Assembly: GCA_018396515.1 (NCBI GenBank)
Contig: JAGTQJ010000027.1
Location: forward strand, 9,141 to 14,731
DNA from: Candidatus Bathyarchaeota archaeon
Lineage (GTDB): Archaea; Thermoproteota; Bathyarchaeia; TCS64
Direction: 5' to 3'
Length of the DNA: 5,591 nucleotides
Shown: piece after piece, positions 1 to 5,418 of the stretch
How positions within the stretch are numbered: position 1 is the first letter of the stretch
How the letters are laid out: every line of letters starts with the position of its first letter
Notes under the pieces: generated by a model
Told to the model about the DNA's origin: nothing
The model's input: the letters and a program-made list of their open reading frames with translations, nothing else
Database searches by the model: none
Program-made: the position numbers and the translations under genes

Positions 1-1
1 A

Positions 2-139
2 AGAGGCCTATTAATCCCCCCTCGGAAGTACGAGGTTTATGGAGACAGGAGGAGAACGCTAAAAGCTGTTTCCCATGTCAAGGAGGGCTTGGGTGAAGGA
101 CTCCTAAAGATTATAACAGGCTCCCGAGGAGAGACCTAA
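2..139 (+). CDS. C-terminal end of an unrecognised protein (partial)
   Basis: The only frame of the six open from the window edge through this stretch encodes 45 residues and ends at TAA (137-139). The fragment reads RGLLIPPRKYEVYGDRRRT and then KAVSHVKEGLGEGLLKIITG. It mixes basic and hydrophobic residues as a folded protein end would, and it uses the AGG/ATA/CTC codons seen in the other genes here. The other two plus frames stop early and all three minus frames are interrupted, which supports a real gene entering from the left. I do not recognise the family from so short a piece. The gene lies on the same strand as the next one, but a gap of about 280 bases argues against a shared operon. 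It could still be a chance open frame. Confidence 0.5.
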   Translation, partial: RGLLIPPRKYEVYGDRRRTLKAVSHVKEGLGEGLLKIITGSRGET

Positions 140-421
140 ATTTTGAGGGCTTGTTGATGGAAGTAAATGTTTCATGTTTTCTATTAATTCCTAGAGATCC
201 TCTTTGTTCTATGAGATATTTCATTTCACATTCCTTTTATTATATAATCTATTTGTAGGAGAAATTTAGCGGACGATGCTTAAATATGTTCAATATATTG
301 TCAGTGAATGGGGCTTAGGTATATCGACAAAAATCAAAATAGTCATATAGAGGGCTGAAACCTGATCATTGGGGGGAGGGGCTCGACAAATCGCTCGGAC
401 CTTAGATTCGCGAGGCTCATC
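140..421. other. AT-rich intergenic region
   Basis: This gap is visibly richer in A and T than the coding regions around it, above all from about 140 to 350. T-rich runs at 169-182 and 232-238 could end transcription of the gene entering from the left, since archaeal termination often uses oligo-T without a hairpin; this is inference. Only very short dyads are visible (for example CTCC-CGA-GGAG at 121-131, just before the gap), not a convincing structured RNA. A 33-codon frame at 157-258 has a GAGGG seven bases upstream but AT-rich, unconvincing codons. No tRNA, repeat array or attachment site was found. Confidence 0.6.
279..287 (+). promoter_or_regulatory. possible TATA box for the 422-1222 gene
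   Basis: CTTAAATAT resembles an archaeal TATA element and sits in the AT-rich gap. A start site would be expected about 25 bases downstream, near 310, leaving a leader of roughly 110 bases before the GTG at 422. A second weaker candidate, CATATAG near 343-349, would give a shorter leader. Neither has a clear purine-rich BRE, so the assignment is tentative. Confidence 0.22.
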
Positions 422-1222
422 GTGGGCCTGGCCATTGAGAGTTCACTCGTGAATAAGTGCCCGGTTCAGGGGCTTCAGGAACTGTATCTCGAGCCGGAGC
501 CGGAGCTTATCAGGGAGCTCCATGACAGGTTGATAAACTCTGAGAGGCATCAGGAGAGGGAGGTCGCGATATGGCTTGAACCCGCTATAGATATGGGCCC
601 CCTGAGATACGACCCTGGGAGGATAGTGGGGGAGATGAGGGAGATGGAGTTCCTCCTATACCTCCTGATCAGGAGGGCTGGGGATGCCCAGAGGGATGTA
701 AACTACTGGATGGACTATATCTCCAACGCCGCCCAGAGCCTGAGCGACGGCTTCTGGATAGATGCAAAGATATTCCTGAGCAGGGCCCTCCAAGCCTCGA
801 GGAGGAGTTCGATTGAGAGACTCAAGATGGATCCCAGCATCAGCTATGAGGTTGATGTCCTCCAGAAGGCCACCCTGAGCTACTTTAGGGAGGTCTCAAG
901 CTATCCAATAACCCTGGAGGCCTCGGAGGAGAAGCTCGACACCCTTCTTAAGATACAGGGGATAATGCTTGACCTGATGAGGATCTACTATGTTGAGGGG
1001 GGGAGGGGCTCAGCCTCCTCTTTAAGGTCTATTCATATCCTCAGCACCCTCATCCGCCGCCTCTTCAACCCCAGATTCAGCTTAAGAGATGCCAAGGCTG
1101 ACCTGCAGCTAGCATCAGAATATCTCGAGACCAGTATCCAAGAGGCCGAGGGGGAGAAGGAGAGGGAGAGGATTAAAGCGCAGAGATCGAGGATAGATAA
1201 GCTCATAGAAACCTTGGCCTAA
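422..1222 (+). CDS. unknown soluble helix-rich protein, 266 aa
   Basis: I do not recognise this protein. It is rich in Leu, Glu, Arg and Ala, with no signal peptide, no membrane segment and no cysteine cluster (a single Cys near residue 13). Long amphipathic helices are likely from about residue 65 to 195, and a charged coiled-coil-like tail runs from about 222 to the end (EAEGEKERER, then QRSRIDKLIETLA). No catalytic motif is visible, so a helical-repeat, scaffold or binding role is more likely than an enzyme, but that is inference. The GTG start is chosen because GAGG at 412-415 lies six bases upstream. The frame stays open back to 359 without an ATG, GTG or TTG, so a rare earlier start cannot be excluded. 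The gene ends 32 bases from the stop of the oppositely oriented operon, so it is probably transcribed separately. Confidence 0.75.
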   Translation: MGLAIESSLVNKCPVQGLQELYLEPEPELIRELHDRLINSERHQEREVAIWLEPAIDMGPLRYDPGRIVGEMREMEFLLYLLIRRAGDAQRDVNYWMDYISNAAQSLSDGFWIDAKIFLSRALQASRRSSIERLKMDPSISYEVDVLQKATLSYFREVSSYPITLEASEEKLDTLLKIQGIMLDLMRIYYVEGGRGSASSLRSIHILSTLIRRLFNPRFSLRDAKADLQLASEYLETSIQEAEGEKERERIKAQRSRIDKLIETLA

Positions 1223-1254
1223 CCAAGACCAATTAGAGCTGAAGGAAGGATTGT

Positions 1255-2949
1255 TTAGGCCTCTCCTTGGCCTTGGCTTCTTACTTGATGTGGTTTACCA
1301 TAGGAGTTATTGAGAGTGGTCAACGGAGACTCGGGATGTTTAGGTAATTGAGGGAGCGTCTTTTCAATTAGAGCTTTAAGCCAGGGCTCCTCAAGCCTCA
1401 TCCTCATGAGAAGGCCTTCTATGGGGCTGTTGTGGAGTGCTTCGAAGCCGAGCCCTTCGTAGAACCTCCTGAGCATCCTCCCCTTCTCGTCGACCTCCTC
1501 TGTGTGGAGATTTACGAGCTTGTACCCCCTTTGAAGGCAGTGGAGGAGGGTTAGGGTTATGAGGGCTGTGCCCACCCCCCTCCCCTCTATGAGGGAGGCG
1601 ACTGTATCTATGTAGAAGGCGTCCTGTTCCCTTGGATCCCTGTACCCAAAGGCGAAGGCCATGGGATGCCCCTCCAAGAATGCGGTTACCATGAAGAGAT
1701 CCTCTCTCCCGGCCCTTGAGGCCAGCTCTTCGAAGCTGTATTGGAGTTCGGGCCTGAAGGCCTTGGACTCGATTAGTTGGATACACCTGACGGCCTCATC
1801 GTCTATCGAGCTGTTTATGGTGATATGGAAGCTTCCACCAAGAGACTCTGCTAGGTGGGCCTCTATGGCCTTCGCGTAGTCCTGGAGAGGTGGGAGGGTT
1901 GGAGACCATATCTCCTCCTGGGCCTCGGCGATGGGCTCGATGCCGTACCTCCTGAGGGCGGCCTCGATGATCTGCCTTATCATCTCGTCGTAGTCCATCC
2001 CTGCTGCGTAGAACATCATCGGGTAGAAGCTCAGCTCATCTGCCTCAACGTTGTAGTCTATGCCTGGCAGGGGGTTAATCTCCAGGAAGTATATCTCGCC
2101 TTCACGGTCCATCCTGAAGTCGAGCCTTGCGAAGTCCTTGCAGTTAAGGATCCTAAAGACCTTTTTGGATATCTCCTCAAGCCTCATCCTCAGCTCCTCT
2201 GGGATCTTCGCAGGGCATATGTAGTTCTTGGAAGAGTCGTAGATGGTCTTGGCCTTCTGGCCTAGGACGTTGCCGAGCTCCTTCGGGAACTTCGTGAAGT
2301 CCACCTCAAGGATCGGGAGCACCCTAGGCTCCTCACGAGGCCCATAGTTCCCTATGAGGCCTACGCTGAACTCCCTCCCGTCTATGAACTCCTCGATTAG
2401 GATGGGCTGCCTGTAGGTTTCAAGCATCTCACGGAGCTTTTTCCTCATAGCTGCCTCATCATAGACGACGTTATCGATGTTTATGCCCATGCTTGAGCCC
2501 TCATGGCTCGGCTTGAGGATGAGGGGGAACCTCAGCTTGGGATTGAGGGGCTCATCTGGGCCTGTGAAGACCTGGAATGGCGACGTCTTTACGCCGTTGA
2601 ACTCCAGTATCATCTTTGTGGTCGGCTTGTCTAGGCAGATAGCGGTTGTCAGTACCCCTGATCCGACGTATGGGATGCCGAGCATCTCGCAGAAGGCGGG
2701 GATGTGAGACTCCCTGCTCTCCCCCCTTATCCCCTCAGCCCTGTTGAAGACGAGATCGGGCTTAAGCCTTCTCAGCCTCTCGTAGGCATCCTCATCCGCC
2801 TCTATGAACAGGTATTCATACCCAGCCTTCTCTATCCCCCTCTTAACCCTCTCTATAGTGTCGGGTGGGTCGTACTCAACCTCGAACTCACCCTCACGCC
2901 TCCTGGTGTTGCAGACCAGGGCTACCCTGAGCTTTCTTTTAGATCGGAT
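1255..2949 (-). CDS. D-Ala-D-Ala ligase-like ATP-grasp enzyme fused to GNAT acetyltransferase
   Basis: An ATP-grasp ligase of the D-alanine-D-alanine ligase type is joined to a GNAT domain in one 564-residue chain. The N-terminal domain (about 1-95) carries KLRVALVCNTRR, LVFNRAEGIRGESRESHIP and MLGIPYVGSG. The ATP-grasp core has the lysine and glycine-rich loop LKPSHEGSSMG (about 145-155), IEEFIDGREFSVG (about 185-197), and metal and substrate motifs ARLDFR (274-279) and EINPLPGID (290-298). The family forms ADP while joining a carboxylate, via an acyl phosphate, to an amine. After a linker, the GNAT domain (about 375-520) shows acetyl-CoA loop EGRGVGTAL (455-463) and FYEGLGFEA (about 496-504). 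The basic, low-complexity tail lacks clear motifs. The first ATG in frame (2685) would delete the conserved N-terminal domain, and no ATG, GTG or TTG occurs between the upstream stop (2955-2953) and it. I place the start at ATC 2949, seven bases after GGAGGTG, overlapping the preceding gene by 11 bases. Substrates are unknown; third gene of the operon. Confidence 0.88.
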   Translation of the reverse strand: MRSKRKLRVALVCNTRRREGEFEVEYDPPDTIERVKRGIEKAGYEYLFIEADEDAYERLRRLKPDLVFNRAEGIRGESRESHIPAFCEMLGIPYVGSGVLTTAICLDKPTTKMILEFNGVKTSPFQVFTGPDEPLNPKLRFPLILKPSHEGSSMGINIDNVVYDEAAMRKKLREMLETYRQPILIEEFIDGREFSVGLIGNYGPREEPRVLPILEVDFTKFPKELGNVLGQKAKTIYDSSKNYICPAKIPEELRMRLEEISKKVFRILNCKDFARLDFRMDREGEIYFLEINPLPGIDYNVEADELSFYPMMFYAAGMDYDEMIRQIIEAALRRYGIEPIAEAQEEIWSPTLPPLQDYAKAIEAHLAESLGGSFHITINSSIDDEAVRCIQLIESKAFRPELQYSFEELASRAGREDLFMVTAFLEGHPMAFAFGYRDPREQDAFYIDTVASLIEGRGVGTALITLTLLHCLQRGYKLVNLHTEEVDEKGRMLRRFYEGLGFEALHNSPIEGLLMRMRLEEPWLKALIEKTLPQLPKHPESPLTTLNNSYGKPHQVRSQGQGEA

Positions 2950-4297
2950 CTCCTAGCACCTCCCTGTAAATGCTCACAACCTCATCCCTTATCCTAGGGG
3001 GCATCGTGATGCTCTCGTGGATGCCGAAGAACTCCTTAAAGAGCTCGTCCTCCCTCTCAAGGGCCTCGTCCAGGAAGCGTTTCTCGAACTCATCAACCAG
3101 GTCGGCCTTAACCCCCCTCCTCCAGGCTAGGTAGAAGGCGAACAGCTGCTCGTCCCTCCCCCTCCCGGTCAGGGCGTAGGTCATGACGCTCTTCCCCCCG
3201 AAGAGGGAGAAGTAGTCCCTGCACTCCTTAGCCAGCATATCCCTCTCGAGGCCAACCCTCCTCGGGTCGAAGCCTAAGGCAACGAGGAGGAGGTACATCT
3301 TACCGCAGACCGAGCACTCCTGGCACCAGCGCCTCTCCCTCCCGGCCTCGGTCTCAACGAAGCATGACATGTGATACTTGGCCACCTCTGGATACCTCCT
3401 GTTGAGGACTAGGACCACCGCGATGTCGTTCAGGGGCTCTATCACGCTCATCGTCCTCACCCTCCCCTCCGTCGCCTGCCTAGTCATGGAGTCTATCTGT
3501 AGGGTCCAGATGTGGGACTGGTCGTAGGCCGGATAGCATATGTAGCCCTCCCTGTCGTAGTAATACTCCCCGCAGCTCTGCTCATTCCCGAAGAGGATGT
3601 ACCCAGCCTCATACCTGTGGGCAACAGGCAGGAGGGTTAGGGCGTACTCCGTAGACTGGAGGCCCCACCCCAGCTCAGTCTTGCCCACGCCCAGCCTAAC
3701 CCCATCCCTCAGCTCCCCAGCCGAGTGGTCGATCTTCACCAACCTCACATTGAACTCCTTGTGGAAGGCCTCGGCCAACGCCGTCTTATGCTTCTCCTCA
3801 TAGGTCAGGGAGGGCTCAACTATGTAGCCTATCTGGGGGTTTAGGCCTATCTCCCTTGAGACCGCCCATGTGCAGAGGCTGTCCTTGCCGAAGGATAGAC
3901 TTACCACCGAGGAGTCCCCCCTGGCCACCCCATCGTAGCTTGGGAACTTGATGATGTTATCCCTGAAGTTGACCTTCAGGTTCATGAACTCCCTCAGGTA
4001 GCCTGATGTGCTCCTCCCGTCCACATCCGCGCAGCTCGGGAAGTCCATGACCATGTTCTGGAAGAAGTAGGTCTGGAAGTATGGTGGCGAAGTATTGTAG
4101 GTTATCTCTCCAGCCCCCATCATGAGGGGCAGATGTATCGTCTGGGCGTAAACGAGGTTATCCATAAGGAACTCCCTGGCCTCCCTAGGATAATCGCCCC
4201 AGATCCCGTCGGGGTAGGAGGTGCCGTAGGCTCTACCCCCGAATTGGATTACGAACCCATTAGCAGTCTGCTCGGCGGTGATGCTCAGAGACCTCAT
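2939..4297 (-). CDS. PP-loop ATP pyrophosphatase with QueC-like Cys cluster, MurL-like
   Basis: This 452-residue protein has a PP-loop, SLSFGKDS at 133-140, a variant of SGGKDS that binds ATP for adenylation with release of pyrophosphate. A cysteine set, SC at 311-312 then WCQECSVC at 324-331 (C312, C325, C328, C331), recalls the zinc site of QueC, another PP-loop enzyme that activates a carboxylate. The overall length, an extra N-terminal domain of about 120 residues before the PP-loop, and the WCxxCxxC followed by a leucine-rich helix resemble MurL, which adenylates and epimerises the terminal L-Glu of a muropeptide; I make that match from memory. No signal peptide or membrane segment is seen, so the protein is probably cytoplasmic. 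The start ATG overlaps the TGA of the preceding gene as ATGA, implying translational coupling. A true murein role is unlikely in an archaeon; an amino-acid or peptide carboxylate is the more likely substrate (inference). QueC-like nitrile or amide formation is the main alternative. Confidence 0.85.
   Translation of the reverse strand: MRSLSITAEQTANGFVIQFGGRAYGTSYPDGIWGDYPREAREFLMDNLVYAQTIHLPLMMGAGEITYNTSPPYFQTYFFQNMVMDFPSCADVDGRSTSGYLREFMNLKVNFRDNIIKFPSYDGVARGDSSVVSLSFGKDSLCTWAVSREIGLNPQIGYIVEPSLTYEEKHKTALAEAFHKEFNVRLVKIDHSAGELRDGVRLGVGKTELGWGLQSTEYALTLLPVAHRYEAGYILFGNEQSCGEYYYDREGYICYPAYDQSHIWTLQIDSMTRQATEGRVRTMSVIEPLNDIAVVLVLNRRYPEVAKYHMSCFVETEAGRERRWCQECSVCGKMYLLLVALGFDPRRVGLERDMLAKECRDYFSLFGGKSVMTYALTGRGRDEQLFAFYLAWRRGVKADLVDEFEKRFLDEALEREDELFKEFFGIHESITMPPRIRDEVVSIYREVLGDPI
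2957..2963 (-). promoter_or_regulatory. Shine-Dalgarno site for the ATP-grasp gene
   Basis: On the minus strand the sequence reads GGAGGTG, a full match to the 16S anti-Shine-Dalgarno, inside the 3' end of the PP-loop gene. Seven bases later comes ATC at 2949, in frame with the conserved N-terminus of the ATP-grasp protein. This is the strongest ribosome binding site seen in the window and is the main argument for a non-canonical start there. A second, weaker TAGGAG (2955-2950) lies closer to the stop of the upstream gene. Confidence 0.6.
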
Positions 4298-5301
4298 CTC
4301 AGTGGATCCCTTCCAGAATGCCCCTTACGGGATCTAGGCCTCCTAGCAGTGAGGACGGCGACGCATGAGACATCCTCGAACATCTCCTCCTCCGAGATCC
4401 TTCTAAGGGCGGCCAAAGCTGAGGCCGATGCCGGGAGCACGGATAACCCCTCCAGGGAGGCGAGCAATTCAGAATAGTAGGCCATCTCCTGATCTGGCAG
4501 AGGAACCGCCCACCCCCCGCTCTCCCATAAGGCGTCGAGTGCCAACTGACCGTCGAAGGAGTGCCAGCTCACTAGGGGCTCATTCACAGCTGTCTCCTTA
4601 ATCTCCGAGGGGGATAGATCCTCTATCACCCTCCTCCCGGAGAGGAAGCTCCTGACTATAGGGTTGTCATGAGCTGTGCTCGCGGCGACCATCCTAGGGA
4701 TCCCATCAGATACTCCATCATCGTGGAGCATCCTGAAGCCATGATAGATCCCTGAAAGGGTAGTCCCATTACCAACAGGAACCGCTACTATGTCGGGCGC
4801 ATACCCCAGATCCCTATAGATCTCTAGGGCTATGGAGGCATAGCCTCTAAGGGAGGCCTTGGTGTTCTGCTCCACCCCGGGGTTAGCGTCGTACCAGCCT
4901 TTCTCCCTCGCCTCCCTCGAGGCCAGCCTAACCGCATCCTCATAAGTTCCTTCGACGAAGTGGATATGGGCCCCATATCCGGCTATCTCCCTAACCCTCT
5001 CCCCGCAATAGCTGGATGGGATGTAGACATGGGCCCTCATCCCGTGGAGTGGGGCGAAGTAGGCGAAGGAGGCCCCGAAGTTCCCGCAGGTCGCTATGGC
5101 CAGGGAGTCGTAACCGCCCTCCCTAGCCTCATCTAGGCATGCCACTGCGGCGCGATCCTTTTGGGACCCTGTGGGGTTGGAGCCCTCAAGCTTCAGGCTG
5201 AGATGCCTACACCCCACGAGGGATTCTAGGCTTCTAGAACGGAGCAGGGGCGTCCCGCCTATACCATGGGACTTATCCGGGGGCTCGTCGAGCTCTTCCA
5301 T
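4294..5301 (-). CDS. threonine synthase-like PLP-dependent enzyme (fold type II)
   Basis: This 335-residue protein belongs to the fold type II PLP enzymes (threonine synthase, cysteate synthase, threonine dehydratase, cysteine synthase), which act by beta- or gamma-elimination and replacement on amino acids. Visible motifs in order are GIGGTPLL (13-20), LEGSNPTGSQKDR (38-50) with Lys48 as the likely Schiff-base lysine, TCGNFGASFA (71-80) contacting PLP and substrate, the phosphate-binding loop PVGNGTTLSG (175-184), PASASALAAL (290-299), and VAVLT (314-318), whose Thr would contact the pyridine nitrogen. The NPTGS-KDR form favours the threonine synthase branch. Deviations are Gln for the usual Phe before Lys48, TCGN for the usual S(S/T)GN, and LTARR where LTG is normal, followed by an Arg/Lys-rich tail. 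It lacks the long N-terminus of many threonine synthases. The ATG follows AGGGGAG by two bases; it is the first gene of the operon. The exact substrate is unknown; housekeeping threonine synthesis is not excluded. Confidence 0.87.
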   Translation of the reverse strand: MEELDEPPDKSHGIGGTPLLRSRSLESLVGCRHLSLKLEGSNPTGSQKDRAAVACLDEAREGGYDSLAIATCGNFGASFAYFAPLHGMRAHVYIPSSYCGERVREIAGYGAHIHFVEGTYEDAVRLASREAREKGWYDANPGVEQNTKASLRGYASIALEIYRDLGYAPDIVAVPVGNGTTLSGIYHGFRMLHDDGVSDGIPRMVAASTAHDNPIVRSFLSGRRVIEDLSPSEIKETAVNEPLVSWHSFDGQLALDALWESGGWAVPLPDQEMAYYSELLASLEGLSVLPASASALAALRRISEEEMFEDVSCVAVLTARRPRSRKGHSGRDPLR

Positions 5302-5303
5302 AT

Positions 5304-5310
5304 CTCCCCT
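5304..5310 (-). promoter_or_regulatory. Shine-Dalgarno site for the PLP enzyme gene
   Basis: The minus strand reads AGGGGAG ending two bases before the ATG at 5301. The spacing is tighter than usual, but no other ATG, GTG or TTG lies between it and the first conserved motif (GIGGTPLL), nor in frame back to about 5360, so this start is preferred. Confidence 0.45.
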
Positions 5311-5344
5311 TGATGACCTCGATCCCCTAATGTTAATTGAGATG

Positions 5345-5358
5345 GATATATACTTTAT
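5345..5358 (-). promoter_or_regulatory. TATA/BRE promoter of the three-gene operon
   Basis: On the minus strand ATAAAGTATATATC combines a purine-rich BRE-like stretch with a TATATAT core (5352-5346). An archaeal start site about 25 bases downstream would fall near 5324, leaving a leader of about 23 bases that just contains the Shine-Dalgarno site. No other TATA-like element was seen upstream of the second or third gene, where coding regions overlap, so this probably drives all three. The core is nearly symmetric and could also be read on the plus strand. Confidence 0.5.
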
Positions 5359-5387
5359 GAGCCGGATTCGAACTTGCCCAGCAACAC

Positions 5388-5393
5388 CTTTAA
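5388..5393 (+). promoter_or_regulatory. possible TATA element of a leaderless helicase gene
   Basis: CTTTAA is centred about 28 bases before the ATG at 5419, the distance expected when transcription starts at or next to the start codon. No Shine-Dalgarno-like sequence precedes that ATG (the bases before it are CTTTTTGG), which fits a leaderless transcript. The TATATA at 5346-5352 is an alternative that would give a leader of about 45 bases. Confidence 0.3.
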
Positions 5394-5418
5394 CTCCCCT
5401 GCTAAACAGTCTTTTTGG

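Noticed and set aside
157..258. 33-codon small reading frame as a real gene
   Set aside because: AT-driven codons unlike the neighbours and no recognisable peptide; kept only as a low-interest finding despite its Shine-Dalgarno-like site.
1223..1254. Bidirectional terminator between the convergent genes
   Set aside because: The 32-base gap has no hairpin and no T run of useful length on either strand, so termination probably happens elsewhere or without a visible signal.
1391..1786. 131-codon minus-strand frame inside the GNAT part
   Set aside because: Arg/Gly/Pro/His-rich composition typical of an out-of-frame reading of the ATP-grasp-GNAT gene.
1393..2192. Repeated AAGCCTCATCCTCA at about 1393 and 2179
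   Set aside because: Both copies encode the same short peptide RMRLEE in different domains of one protein; chance shared codons, not a repeat element.
1855..2265. 136-codon plus-strand frame opposite the ATP-grasp gene
   Set aside because: Antisense shadow of a gene with intact conserved motifs; no ribosome binding site and no recognisable motif.
4133..4477. 114-codon plus-strand frame across the junction of the first two operon genes
   Set aside because: Antisense to two well-supported genes and of low-information composition; no independent support.
5361..5379. tRNA T-loop-like TTCGAA on both strands (GGATTCGAAC; GTTCGAATCC)
   Set aside because: The flanking stem positions mismatch at two or more places on either strand, and no D arm, anticodon arm or matching acceptor strand lies at the right distance. 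At most it could be a tRNA remnant; the palindrome alone is weak.
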